From NCBI GenBank assembly GCA_963930775.1, contig OZ005689.1, positions 4,092,001 to 4,156,000 of the forward strand: a stretch of DNA of 64,000 bases. Direction: 5' to 3'. Positions 35,600 through 48,821 of the stretch are shown here, in pieces. Every line of letters starts with the position of its first letter. Position 1 is the stretch's first letter. The stretch comes from Cliona cf. orientalis. Its lineage: Eukaryota; Porifera; Demospongiae; Clionaida; Clionaidae. The translations under genes were made by a program, and so were the position numbers. Under the pieces are notes generated by a model. It did no database searches. It had not been told where the DNA came from and saw nothing but the letters and a program-made list of their open reading frames with translations.

Positions 35600-38500
35600 A
35601 CCTAATGAGCCGGCTCCACCAGATCATGCCACTTCATCATCGCATTCACAATCACAGACACTAGTCCAGGATGAAAGTGACTCAGTAAATGTCACTGCCT
35701 GTCCCCAACAATCTCATGAAAATAGTGCTCCACCAGCACCCCAGGATTGACTTGGGGGCAAAACAATTAAGGGCTTAGGCTCTACACAGTCATCGAAGTC
35801 TAAGTTAAATATTTTGTACTACAATGCCAGAAGTCTTTTACCTAAGCTTAGTGAACTACAGTTGCTTGCCGGGTCATGTTCCCCCGATATAATCTGTATT
35901 ACGGAATCTTGGATTAGTAAAGAGATAAGAGATAGCGAACTGTTTATACCCGGCTATCATCTGACACGAATGGATAGAAACCGCAATGGAGGTGGAGTGT
36001 TAATGTATGTCTCTAGTAGTCTTCATTTTTTTGTTTTACCTAAATGTGACGGTCTAGAGCTATTGTCTATCATGGTTTCTAATGGTACAAGTAAGGTATG
36101 TATTTCACTTTTTTATAGACCCCCCAATTCTCCCGTTCTTTTTTTAGATATGCTTTCTACTTATATTGAGTCTCTTAACATACACAGGTATACAAATTTT
36201 ATCCTACTAGGTGATTTTAATATTAATTTTTTAAGTCCCTGTAATAATTCAATGTTCTCTAAGCTTTTATCTTTGTGTAATTTATTTTCTTTTAACCAAA
36301 TTGTACAGGAGCCGACTCATGTGTATCACAATGGCTCCTCTAGTCTTATTGACTTAATTTTTGTTACTAACAATTTACTCACTAATTTTTGTAATGCAAT
36401 TTCTCCACTGGGAAACTCAGACCACAATGGTATCCACATGGAGTGCAACTGGAAATCTACGGCTCGACATAACTGTGTCAACAATTCCAAGGGTCGTATT
36501 GTCTGGTGCTATGATCAAGCAGATTGGGAAAGAGCTTTGATGCTAATTGACAGCTTTGACTGGTCTACTCTGTTTTCAAATGATGTCAATGTAACATGGA
36601 GCAGATGGTGTGAGAAATTTCTCAGCATAATGCAGGACTGTATCCCGAGAAAGGTATTACCCAAACGCAAAAATCTTCCCTGGCTCTCAAAGGGGCTTGT
36701 TAAATCAATTAAAAAGAAGAATCTTCTATATAAGCAAGGGAAACTGTCAGGAAACTTATCGAAGTACAGGAGGATGAGAAATAAAGTCACCTCGGAATTG
36801 CGCACAGCTAAAAGATCATATTTCCAGAGATTCAGTGAACCCTAAAAATTCCAAGGAATTCTGGAAGTCTATCAAGTTTCTCAACAAAAAGCAATCCTCC
36901 ATCCCCACTCTGACAGATGAAGATGGTAATGAGGCTCTCACTGGTTCACAAAAGGCTGAAATGCTAAACTCTTTCTTCTCTAAATGCTTCAATCGTTCAA
37001 GTGCTCCCCTAGAAGACTGGTCAGGAAGCGACTTCCACTTTGACCTTGGAGAATTTCCTGATGAGCTCGCTTGTGACGAAGACACAGTCTATGAGCTTCT
37101 TACAAGCTTAGATGCGTCCAAATCAAGTGGACCAGATGGCATCTCCGCAAAAATGCTGAAGAATACAGCAGTAGGTATCGCCTCTTCTGTCTCGCAGTTG
37201 TTTAATCTTTCCATTAAAAGTGGCCGAGTACCAAGTGGATGGAAGTTGTCATCAGTTGTGCCTATTCCCAAGTCGACAGGAGCTCACTCGCCTGACAATT
37301 ACAGACCGATCTCCCTGCTGTGCATACTCAGTAAAGTATTGGAAAAGCATATTTATGAACTTATCTTTAATCACTTGACCCAGTACTACCCTCTCTCTGA
37401 CTGCCAGTGGGGATTTCGAGCTGGCCGTTCTACAGTGTCAGCTCTTCTGGTAACGGTGCATGATTGGCTCCAGCTGATGGAATCAGGAAAGGATATTTGT
37501 GCTGTTTTCTTAGATTACCGAAAGGCGTTTGACAGTGTACCACATGCACCTTTGATGAGAAAGCTGCAGGATATCGGGTTGCATGTTAATCTGCTGGCTT
37601 GGCTGTACGACTACCTGACACTGAGGAGGCAACGGGTAGTTGTGGATGGAGCCACTTCCAATCAAGTAGCTGTGGTCTCGGGAGTTCCTCAAGGCTCAGT
37701 GTTAGGGCCCCTCCTATTCTCAATCTACATTAATGGTATCACAGAGGTTGACATCTCTCCGCAATCTCGCAGGGTCCTCTACTGTGATGATGTCTTGCTG
37801 TATCGCGGTATTTCACAACCACAAGATGACCTAGCTTCCGTACAATCTGACCTCCTTAAGCTGGCGAAGTGGTCTGATGAGCAGTTACTGCAACTGAATC
37901 GGGGAAAATGCAAGTACATGATCGTATCCAAAAAGCATAGGGCAACTTTGAATACCGGAGTCTCGTTGTGCCTCGGTGGTACAACCCTTGAAGAGGTTGA
38001 ATGTTACAAGTATCTCGGTGTGCTAGTTAAAAACAACCTGACATGGTCTGACCATATTGCTGGCATTTGTAGCAAAGCCAAGCAGATACTTGGAATGTTG
38101 TACATGCAGGCAATTCTATAACAACTCCTCGCCCGAGACACTAAAGCAGCTTTATCTCAGTCTTGTTCGTCCTCATCTGGAATACTCGTGCCAGCTATGG
38201 GATCCGTACATGCAGCAGGACATCAACCGATTAGAGTCAGTCCAAAAGTTCGCACTGAAACTAATTTCTCATCGCTGGGAATCTGGTTACGAGGAATTGA
38301 TAAGCCTGGTGAATATCCCCAAGTTGAGCAATCGACGTCTACACCTGAAGCTAGCTCAAGTTTATAAAGTTGTCCACCAGCTGTGTGACTTCCCCGAAGA
38401 TGTTATCCAGAGTCAAATAGCACATTCTACCAGACTAGCAAGAGACCTGACATTACACTGTCCGTTTGCCCGCACCAACTACTATAATTATCACTCGTTT

Positions 38501-38700
38501 GTTCCCAGCAGTGTCAGAGCCTGGAACTCGCTTAATGAAACCCTTGTTAACTCTCCCAGTCTGCACTCATTTAAGCATTTACTTAACCAATTAAACCAAC
38601 ATTAACTCTCCTTAACTATTATCTAGCATAATATTATTGTATTCTCACTGTAAGTAATTAGTTATGTCACCGGGTGCACACCCGATTAGCCTTTTATTTT
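35600..38700 (+). mobile_element. Non-LTR retrotransposon (CR1/jockey-like LINE), frameshifted
   Basis: An AP-endonuclease domain at about 35772-36842 (YYNARSLLPKL, ITESWI, LLGDFN, GNSDHNGI) is followed by a reverse transcriptase at about 36835-38121 (NYRPISLL, QWGFRAGRST, DYRKAFDSVP, SGVPQGSVLGPLL). A C-terminal region runs to a stop at 38605. The catalytic box reads YCDD rather than the common F/YADD. One frameshift separates endonuclease from RT (about 36840) and another cuts the RT C-terminus (about 38105). The 3' UTR has a small GGGTGCACACCC hairpin. CTTGCAAG-rich sequence lies on both sides. It is a dead but fairly young copy; the class assignment is by motif only. Confidence 0.85.
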
Positions 38701-38924
38701 TGGCTATTGTGTATCCCTTGCTATTGAAGCAAGAATTCTTATAGACAAGGGTAAGTAGGTGCAAGATACAACTTGCATGAATTGTGTAAGATTCTTACAA
38801 GATCTTGCTAGAAGCTTCTGTATGGGATAACTTGAAAGTGAAAACAGATGTCATTGACCAATTTAAAAATAATAATATAGAACCATTTTCCATATTCACC
38901 TGTATCAGATTCTATGGTGGCCGA

Positions 38925-40672
38925 GAAGGACACTGTTCGTGGTACATGTCCACATTGATCCCGACGCGTGAACCCCTTCCCGACGTTCATCTTGCTCCGA
39001 TCGCGATATGCGTTTCCCGACGTGTTAACCCCTCTCCCGACGTTCATATTGCCCCAACGTGCGTTTCCCATGCATGAATTAACCTCCCCCGACGTTCGTT
39101 TACCGACGCGTGAACCTCTCTCCCGATGTGCGATTTCCGACGCGCGAAACTGTTTCAATATGTAGCTTGTTGCATGTATATATAGAGTAAAATACTGTAG
39201 TGTAATCGTAGTAATCCACTCTGTTTTTGTACATTAATTTTGTAGGGATATTAGCTAATGTGTAGTTTTTGAAGTACATGAAGTTTACTGGGAAAATTAA
39301 TCATCTCATGTATAGATATGCATGACATAATAGCTACACTACATAAGCTTGCACATAATCATGTACATGTATAGCGTACTCCAATTCCTGGTAGTATACT
39401 ATAATAGTTATGCATAACAAAAGCAATGCATGCATGTTGATGAACTACTGGATGAGCTGGACTGCCCAGTCAACACTGATGACTAGCTGCAACACACTGC
39501 CGCTTGGACTCCTCAGGCCCACCCCATGCACCAGTGGAGCCGACCTACTCTGTAGTGGAGTAACTGTTGTCCAAGCCTCGTGGTCAGGCAACATCAGATG
39601 ATACAGATTATGATCAAGTGAGAGACACAGACCGCCTACCGGGGGTAGTAGAATTTGAGTCCATGATAAAATAAATGAAAAAGTTAATTTTTGTACTATC
39701 TATATATCTGCTAATCTGGCATGCACATGGTACATAATATGTATTAGATCATAGCTGTTACGGTAATAAATACTGCAATTTGATTGGCTACCGATAGGTA
39801 TCTATGTCTCATAGTCGCCTACAAGTTTCTCATAGTCACCTACAAGAGCTAGATTTTCATATTATAGTCACCTACAAGTTTTGCCCTCTGGCTCTTAGCA
39901 ATACAAAATTATAATATGATCTAAACTTGTTAGACACTGCATGTTTAGAGATTTCTACGTGATTTAGAAGACCAAAGGACTCTAGCTATAAAGAATCCTG
40001 AGCGAAGCGAGGGTTCTATGAGAGCCTTGAGGTCTTCTAAATCACATAGAAATCTCCTAAACAGTGTCTAGCTAATATTTAGAGGAGTGGTTCTACTGGC
40101 TATCTACATCCCATTTTTACAGAATTCATTATAATTACAACTTGCATGCACTGCTTTTGTTATGCATACAGTATAATAATATAATACTACCGGGAATTGG
40201 AGTACGCGCTACACATGATTGTGTACAAGCTTATGTAGTGTATTATGTCATGCGTATCTAGCTACACGAGATGACTTTCCCAGTGAACAACATGTACTTC
40301 AAAATTAGTAGCTACACATTAGCTAATATCCCTACAAAATTAATGTACAAAAAACAGAGTGGATTACTACGATTACACTACAGTACTTTACTCTATACAT
40401 ATACACAACAAGCTACATATCGAAACAGTTTTGCGTGTCGGAAATCGCACATCGGGAGAGGGGTTCACACGTTGGGTAAACTAACATCAGGAAAGGTTCA
40501 CGCATCGGGAAACGCATGTCGGGGAAAGTTCACGCGTCGGGGAAAAAAACGTCGGGAGAGGTTCACGCATCGGGAAACGCTCGTCGGGACAAGATGATTA
40601 ATTGAACGTCAGGAGAGGGTTTCACGCATCGGGATCAATGTGTACCATGGACAGTGTCCTTCTCGGCCACCA
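38925..40672. mobile_element. Long inverted-repeat element, TA-flanked
   Basis: Arms of more than 500 bp (about 38925-39440 and 40135-40672) are inverted copies with several indels. The ends are TGGTGGCCGAGAAGGACACT and its inverse, and TA lies outside each. Sub-terminal blocks repeat TCGGGAAACGC/CACGCATCGGG many times. The spacer holds another MITE (39931-40070) and no transposase. Confidence 0.78.
39931..40070. mobile_element. Foldback MITE nested in the long inverted-repeat element
   Basis: TAGACACTG and TTTAGAGATTTCTA followed by GATTTAGAAGACC at left are mirrored at right. A degenerate relative of one arm is visible at 13960-14070. Confidence 0.75.
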
Positions 40673-40674
40673 TA

Positions 40675-41151
40675 GGCTTCTCTCTCATTACAGCATATGG
40701 CATCATGTACATGTATAATATGGCTACCACTCAACAAAACCAAGATGGAGGTGCTTGTATGAAGCTACTCTACATTTACAAACTTCAAGTAGCTATGTTA
40801 TAGACAGCTGTTATGTTTGTAATAGATTGCCAGGTTGCTACATGGGTACACGACATTGTGCACGTGTGTTTTATGACATTTTGTTTAATAATTGTTTATA
40901 TTAATTTTTATCGTTATTTTGTGTACTAAATTAAATATGCAACTATTTTTTTGTAATGTCATGTGACTATTTTGAATCAACACATCAATAATAGCACAAT
41001 TTCATATGCTAGAATAGCACAAATATGCAAACAGCACATGTGCAACTTCAGCACAGTGCAAGTTTCAGCACACGTGCATTGTGTCAAAACTGGAGACATT
41101 GACTTAGCACACCTAGCTATATGTGTAAAACCAGCACACTTTTTTTCCTGT
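40675..41151. other. Spacer 5' of receptor pseudogene B
   Basis: AT-rich. GCACA-containing motifs recur near 41000-41140. The expected promoter and first half of exon 1 of the receptor family are absent. Confidence 0.35.
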
Positions 41152-42944
41152 GTAGTCACCAGGCAGTACCAGTTTCAGTGTATAGATTATGAACAGAATG
41201 GGCAACCTGTTTGGGCTACCATTGTAGCTGGCAGTAATTTGTTCATCCAGACTCTGAATCCAACTGCTAATCTCTCAACACCACTTGCTGACCAGTGCAG
41301 GCGATGTATTGATGATCAGCAGTCTAATAGATCTGACTCCACCACTCACTGTGACCATGAGTCTAGCATTGATCATACACTATCTTTGTTAATAATGTTC
41401 ATCCATGCCCACAGCGTGTCGAGCACAATGTAACCAGGGACAGGGACGTTGCTTTCTCAGGTAAGCAGCTGGTGATGTGTGCTGTAACTTTTACCTTCAG
41501 AATAATTGTATAGATGAGTGCCCTAGTGGTTTGGTATGGAAGCCGAGAAGTGCAATTTCCCGCACGACGCCCATTTCCGCATGCGGACGTACTTTCCCCG
41601 CGTGCGGAGTAGGCCTGAGCTAATTAGCTATTCACTTAAATTTGCCTATTATTCAAATATTTTATTCACAAATTTGCTCCCTATTATTCAACAACATGTC
41701 CCTATTATTCCAAAATAATAGGGACCGTACGGCATTTTCCTCAAGTAGATCACGGAAAGCGTCTGGTTTTGTGAGAGGGATGGCAGCACGCAAAAGTCTT
41801 CAAAACTTTGAACCTTTACACATACTGACTCATTGGCAGAGTTTCACCTGTGGTACGGTGAATGATTTCAACTCTGTCTGTGGTGAGTTTAATACAGTCC
41901 CTTCTTGGAGGGTTCATGTCCAATTACAGTACTGTAACAGTTCCTAAGAGCCAGGGCAAATACTTAATGCAGTCTTGAGGGCCAAAACATAATAGACTAT
42001 TGTTACAGTATCCATGGAGACTGTTAATGGGCTAATATATAGTTATCAACTAATCCTTGCTTTGTATAAAATTATTTACATATAAGCATTCATCTCTCTG
42101 GACTTTGCCCTTGAGAACTATGCATGCTTCTATATATATACTGCATATACTAGCCTCTGAGTCAGGGAATTGGATATATACAAATCTCTCTCAAAGTAAG
42201 TTATGCACACACATGCTCTCACATTGACAAGTCATGCATTTACATAATCATGAATTTCAAATTTCTGAGTGGGACACACACAATGTCATACTTAGCTCTC
42301 AAGTGTTTTTATATTATCGATTAATAGGCACCATAGCACCAGTTTACCAATGAAATCATCTTCCTTATGCATGCCTCTGTTATACACATACTACACACAT
42401 GCATGCAGTTTGCCCTCCACTAACTCTTGGCAATGGTATACTGTGAGCTAGCTACTCTACAGAGATGGGGGTTGAACGAAATGTTGGAAGTGTACCTGCA
42501 TTTCTGGCTACCAACTGCTAATGCAGGATGGGGGAAATACACGAACCTGCAAAATAAGTGGTTGGAGCGGTCAAGATTTCATATGTGGTGAGTGATGTAA
42601 TATTATTGGAATAATAATTATTATTATTGTATTCCTTAGTTTCAATTTCATCCTGGTCACTGTTTTATGAATTTAATAGTTAATCGTCTCCAGCAATAAC
42701 AGCAGCGAAGGTATGGCATGTAATTGTACTGAATCATATGCATAATTATTAATTATTTATTATTACTATATTATAATATAAATGCTGTGTAGCAGCATAC
42801 AACAGCACTCCATATAAATTTTAATGAGTTACTATATGCGTGTATAATATAAATGTGTGCGCATGCTTGAATGTAAATCTTATAATAATATTATTATTAA
42901 TAATTTAGATGATGATCCAACTACACTGTCAATTGTTACAGATA

Positions 42945-43534
42945 CAGTGGAATTTCTCATAACGGACCCTCCCAGGAGCGACCACCCACTATATAACGGA
43001 CAACCGCTATGGAACGGATTGAATTTGCCATAGACTTAGTACATTACGAACCTCCGAGGAGCGGACAACCTCTCAATTCACTATAACGGACGGATTGTTC
43101 GGACCCGATTGAACCTCTCAGTATAATTTATTTCTAAATAGCGGACGGCCAGGAAGCCACACCCCTTTCCGCGGCCAGTGACGTAATTGCTGGAGCCATG
43201 ATCGATCCTGTCCTGGCGCCTGTGGCCAGGCCCTTCCCCCTTCGTAGGAGGGGCGCTATCTTGAAGGTGGGGTCTTGTTACATGATACAATTCAAGACTT
43301 AGTGTGGTCTATATATTATATACGGTACTTAAATTGAAGTAGCTAGACTCATATCCTAGCTGCTTTCCTGTTGATTCTTTCTCCAGTCACCTCTGCAGCT
43401 ATAATATACCTATCATAATGTGTAGACTATAATATTATAATTATTATGTAAAATTGTCTCCGCTTCTGTAAAAGGACAACCTCCATATAAAGGACAAAAG
43501 CCCTGCTCCCAATGTGTCCGTTATTCGGAAGTTG
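42945..43534. mobile_element. Tc1/pogo-like MITE in receptor B
   Basis: Ends CAGTGGAATTTCTCATAACG and inverted CAACTTCCGAATAACGGAC, with TA on both sides (42943-42944, 43535-43536). Comparison with paralog C (GATATTGGTATGG) shows the uninterrupted target site. Internal CGGACAACCTC motifs repeat. Confidence 0.8.
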
Positions 43535-45461
43535 TATTGGTATGGAAGAAGGCAGTGGTACGTTAAACTTAAATGACCACTACAGCTATAGACTATATAG
43601 CTACTAGCTACTTCGAGATATCTAAGATTTTTACCTCAAAAATTGTGCCTTCAAGTTAATGTTTAACTGATGTAGTACTCTATATGCATGCAGATGATGG
43701 CTCCACGGTATACAAATTATTATTATAGCTGCAACAGTCATCCCTGTGTTTGTGCTAGTGGGAATGTTGCTTGTTTTGGGACTCCTTGTGTACACAATCA
43801 AGACCAAGAGGAAGAAAAACCAAAGGTATATACATTTTAATACGTTAAAGCAATAGCTGTATAGCTAGCATATTTAATCATGTTTATTCATACCAGTACT
43901 CATTGACAATAATAATTCATACATACACTATCTTGCAAGCCCACCAATAGAAGGAGTTAAAATGAAAAATGCTACAGTAAATATTTATGATAAAGAACAG
44001 GTAAACGTTACTGTAGCTCTGACACAGATATTTTAAATTAATTTTATTGGAATAGCTAGCTATCATAATACATTATGAAACATGCAGGGAGCAAGTGATC
44101 AGATATTAAATGAAGTGGTTGAACACCAGGTATTATAGTACACTTTCCAGTGTACTATAGTAACTATAATATTATATCTAGTACCTTAGAAGTGTCACTG
44201 ATTAGCTACCACTGAAAAGCAAAATATTTACATGATTCAGAATTCTTAAATGTAGTAGCTAAACACCAGGGGAATTTTTGGTACAATCGTGATTGAATAT
44301 CAATCCACAAAATGTACACACTTTCTAGTACGGGGACACCCTTGGCCCACCAGAATAATTATTATCGTGATTCAGAAGTATACAGATTAGTTCATGTAAT
44401 AATATTATCCTTATGTCGACGAGGCATAATAATATTATTATATATAATTTGATAGATTTTTATTAGTTGGGACCATAGACAGCTAGCTTAGCCTATATTA
44501 TTAATAGTATTCTGAATAAAGAGGTGTTATTGTTAATATGTACTTAAGTCTGAATCAGCAGCTGCTTTCCTCTAATATATAAAGAGGTACCGTTCAAAGT
44601 GCATAATATTATTGCTTGCACAATATTTATTTCACAGGACTCGAGGGCTACTGATGGTACTACCCACAATATATATGCCAGTATTGGTCCAAATGATGTT
44701 AACAGAGTTCAAAAGGATGTGATACCTGATGACCGCAATTACAAGGTACAATATGCAGAAATCAGTTACAATGCCAAAGCACCTCAGATTCTTAGTGTGC
44801 AATGACCAAAGCTGATGAAGGTCCATAAACAAGAAATGCATAACACTACGCTTATTAATATTGAAACTAAATTAATGTGATAGCTAGTCAGTTTCGGTTC
44901 TTGTACTATGAGTACTAGTGAGTGTATGAGTACTAATGAAGAGAACATTAATTTTGGTGTACGTTTATATTAAAAATAATTATACTATAATATACTGTAG
45001 TATACTATTATAGGTTATTGTGTGTTGTGTGTCGATCAACTGTCACTGTCTATACACTAACTGAAACAAATCAGCTATAGATTCAATTCACAGATTATCA
45101 ACTTGGACATTGTGATACGATAAACTTTATAATTTTGGCTTGGTTGTGGCTGTTAATCCCCAGGAGCCGATGGAATACATATATTTTAAGCTATCCCTTG
45201 CACCTATGCTTAGTACTAGTCTAAGACTATAATAATACTGCTGGTTGAGGCATCACGCTGGAACAATGAAATGGACAGAATTCATTGAACTTGCCGACAC
45301 ACTCATTGACAAGGCAGTTGAGCTGAACCAGTTGGCAGAGGAGACTCAGCTACTCTCCTCAAGTGCACAAAAATTTTATGGTATAGCTGGCTACTAATTT
45401 CCTATAAGAATCCAGAAGCACACAGAATACTACATGCATATAGTACTGTGAATAGTATACT

Positions 45462-45700
45462 TAATAATTGAAGGGCTCAGAACCAGAGCGGCCTAACCCA
45501 CAAATGTTGAGTTAGCCCCCCAATCTTGAAAACATGTTTAAAATGCATTTCATGAGCAACAGAAAATTCACATTTTTGAAACGTTGAGTGATTTGGTAGT
45601 GTGAGGTGTTTGGTTTTTAGTCCATTTTTGAGCTTTTTAGACAATTTCCCACATTCAATTTTGGGTTAGGCCACTCTGGTTCTCGATCCTTCAATTATTA
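45462..45700. mobile_element. MITE with TAATAATTGAAGG ends
   Basis: TAATAATTGAAGGGCTCAGA at left and its inverse at right, with AACCAGAG(C/T)GGCCTAACCCA continuing the arms. It lies near the 3' end of pseudogene B. Confidence 0.75.
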
Positions 45701-46189
45701 AGCCAAAAGACTTTAATTATAATAGTATACCTAGTTCATTTTAAAAGAGTATCATAATATTAATTTATTATCTGTCATAAATTAAGCTTCACTCTAAACT
45801 GGCTTGCATGGGAACATAATAATTATTATTATAGCGAGCAGAGTGTGGTTTAGAAAATTCACAATGCCGCGGTCATGCTTATGTTTGCAATAGGTATTTC
45901 AGAGGGGCCTTGATTATGTCGGATAACTAATAATTATTATACAGATGGAAATCAAGATGACTTCGTAACTGTGCTGCATGGTGCAAAGCTATAGATGCTA
46001 TCCGAGAGGATATATTATATCAATGCTTGTCAGATTTGACTGCGGCACTCCTGAGCTACTAGCTACCACTCATCCATGCACATAGCTATTGGTTTTTAAA
46101 TGAGTGAATTCGAAGCTAATTCTTGCTACTCAGTGAATTTGAAAATACAACTTATAGTTACTATAGGCTATTTATATTGTAGCTACTTC

Positions 46190-46377
46190 TACGGATGCCA
46201 GATAAAAGCATTGTGCTAGAGCGCATACAATTCAATGCGCATGCGCGGTTGAGTGCGACGCCTGTACGTATCCTGATCGCATGGGATCTGGATCTGGGGA
46301 TGAGACACATATAATATGTGTCTCATCCCCAGATAGCGTACCGCGTCAGTGAGTTAACTAAGAACCCCCAAGCAAAG
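46190..46377 (+). promoter_or_regulatory. Conserved promoter/leader of receptor paralog C
   Basis: Shares the GATAAAAGCATTGTGCTAGA block, the NRF1-type palindrome (46236-46248), GAGTGCGACGCCTG and the ACTAAGAACCCCCAAGC leader with A and D. Unlike them it contains a perfect hairpin at 46292-46334. Confidence 0.6.
46292..46334. repeat. Perfect 43-bp inverted repeat in leader
   Basis: Arms of 21 bp beginning ATCTGGGGATGAGACACATA flank one base. In A and D the homologous block (GATGAGACAC) is present once, so the second arm is a new inverted copy. Confidence 0.9.
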
Positions 46378-47083
46378 ATGAATCATAAAGGAAGGTATCA
46401 TTTCATTTTATTGTTGGCTTTGATGGCCTTTGCCGGCCGATGCTCAATCACACTCGTGCCCTCGCATCACTATCAATGATCTTGGAATGATCTTGGAAGT
46501 ACCACGGAGTTTTCCACTGAGGGCCTCATCGCCCGGGCCATTGTCCCTTCAGGAGGTCATGGTTTTTCCACCGTCCCTGTGAGAATTAGGAACTTCGCCA
46601 TAGTGTGTGACGCAGCAGGGGATCGAATAAACACATCCTCCTATGTTTCTGTGGTAGTTGAATTCCAGTGCAATTTTCAGAGTGCCACTTCCAGTTTGAC
46701 CGTTTGCAACGATTCCAACGCCGTAGTCACCAGGCAGTACCAGTTTCAGTGCATTGAACAAAATGGGCAATTTATTTGGGCTACCATTGTATCTGGCAGT
46801 AACATATCAAGAAGTTGGTGATCATTTGCTCAAGCTCACACTTTTTCACACAAATGACACATTCAGTCAATGTATTATCTCTATGGAAATAGATTTGTTC
46901 TTTGCCATTTTCTGCTTCCAGGTGCACCATATAAAAAAAAATAGGCCAGCATCACTTTCTTTGCATCACTAGCTATGCACCAATACCAAACATACAAGTA
47001 GGAGGAGCTTTGTCTCTCTGCCGATTTTGCGCAAAAATTTATTATTAGTATATATGGAAAAATCGGGAGTGTCCCGCTTTTCT

Positions 47084-48821
47084 TTTTTTTTTTTTTTTTT
47101 TTTGTCTATGATATTTCTTGCAGTTAGGAATGCAAAGGACACAAAAAGTAGCAATATAAAAAATGCTAGTGATAAACATGTGCCCGTATATTAGATTTAA
47201 ACAAGGATATGGAGGAAATGACAGTATTATTAGTGAGTGAGGTGGGTAGTGAATTCCATAGTCTTATACTACGAGGTACATACGAGTTGTAATAATAACA
47301 AGTACGAGCAAAAGGACAAATAAATGAATGTGGATTTGAAGAACGAGTGACTCTTTGAACGTCATTGTGACAATAAATATTATCAGGAAAATGAAATAAA
47401 CCATGGATTATTCTGAACATAGAGCACAAGTCTAGATAAGCTCTTCTTTGCTGCATGTTTGGTACAGAGAAGAGTTGCAGCAGTTCCTCATAATTTGCAT
47501 CCCAGTTCTTGGCACACATGCGTAAGGCAAATTTTTGGACTCCTTCAATCGAGTTTATTTCCCCAACTTTATATGGACTCCATACTTGGCTTGCATACTC
47601 CAGGTTGGGACGAACTAGGGAGATGTACATTTGAAAGAGGCTCTCTGAGCTGGAGTATTGGTAAAAACGGCGGTACACAAGTCCAAGTATCTTTCTTGCT
47701 TTTGTGCAGAGATTTTTCACGTGTTGAGTCCAAGATAGATTATCGGATAGCAATAGGCCAAGGTACTTATAAGTAGGTACTCGTTCAAGCAGCTGCCCAC
47801 ACAAGTGCAATTGTGGAGTGAATAGAGAATCAGGTTGAATTTTTCGTGAGACAAGCATGAACTTGCATTTCTGCACATTGAAGTGCAGATAGTTGCTGTC
47901 GACCCAGTCGGAGATCTTGTTCACATCCTGTTGAAGCAGATGGAAGTCACTTTGGCAAGAAATTGGTCTGTAAAGAAGCATGTCGTCTGCAAAAAGGGTA
48001 AGGTGACTATCTCTGGAGAGCAACAGAGATTTGATGCCGTCAATGTAAATTAAAAACAAAAGTGGGCCTATCACCGAACCTTGTGGAACCCCCGAGTAGA
48101 CAGGTAGAGAGTTGGACGCCGCTCCATTTACCACGACTTTTTGGGTTCTACCAGAGAGGTAGCTGTGGATCCATCTTAGGAGTAGTGGATGCAAATTAAT
48201 ATCTTCCAGCTTTCTCAAAAGTAAGCGATGTGGTACCGAGTCGAATGCTTTCCTAAAATCGAAGAATACAGCTCCTACTTCCCTGCCGCTCTCCAATAGT
48301 TGGAACCAATTATTTGTAGTTTCTAGCAGGGCAGTAGTAGTAGACTTTCCTGCCTGGAATCCCCACTGCGAGTCAGAGATTGGGTGAGACTGATCCAGAT
48401 GTTTAGAGAGGAGGCTGAATATGTGTCTCTCTAGGAGTTTACTTAGAACCGGTAGTAGAGAAATTGGTCGGTAGTTTCCTGGATTTCGTTTATCTGCAGA
48501 CTTTGGAATTGGTACAACTGAGGAGACTTTCCACTTATTTGGAAACATTCCTGTTGAGATCGAAAGATTAAATAATTTGGTGACTGGTGCACTGATGTTC
48601 GTTGCGACCGCTTTTAACATTTTCCGCGTTAATATCTCGAGTACAGAGGTTTGCAAGAAAAAAAATAGGGCACCATCAGGAACCTGAAAGAACGGAGATT
48701 CACAGGGAACAGGAGCGGTGATCTCATCTATTATGGCCTTTCTGCCGATTCGTTCAGAAGCTGGGACATTCGGAAATCTTCCTTCGTAGTGGAGGATACG
48801 TAGAACGGAGGCGTCAATCAC
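47084..48821 (-). mobile_element. 5'-truncated LINE (CR1/jockey-like) with one long RT frame
   Basis: On the minus strand a single frame of about 551 codons ends at 47166. It has NYRPISLL, QWGFQAGKST, DFRKAFDSVP, SGVPQGSVIGPLL, a typical FADD box and an intact C-terminal region. A 20-base T-tract at 47084-47103 is its poly(A) tail. The endonuclease is absent and the first roughly 70 codons look non-homologous, as expected of 5' truncation. It lies antisense in exon 1 of receptor C. 46805-47083 is additional inserted sequence of unknown origin. The two LINEs in this window are distinct families by sequence. Confidence 0.85.

Larger units (their letters stand above)
41152..46030 (+). pseudogene. 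Receptor paralog B, 5'-truncated pseudogene
   Basis: Homology starts mid-exon 1 (41152-41356); its donor is changed from GTGAGT to ATGAGT. Exon 2 is frameshifted and split by an insertion at about 41535-41860. The sushi exon (42409-42587) has a 5' frameshift and a 10-bp deletion. The linker exon (42910-42944) is cut by a TA-target MITE. The TM exon (about 43694-43825) keeps a hydrophobic helix (VIPVFVLVGMLLVLGLLVY) followed by basic KTKRKKNQR. Juxtamembrane exons 43940-44000 and 44088-44129 are recognisable. The ITIM exon (44638-44805) has NIYASI, which fails the -2 rule, and VQYAEI, and then stops early. Death-domain (about 45130-45380) and terminal (about 45947-46030) remnants are decayed. 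Confidence 0.8.
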
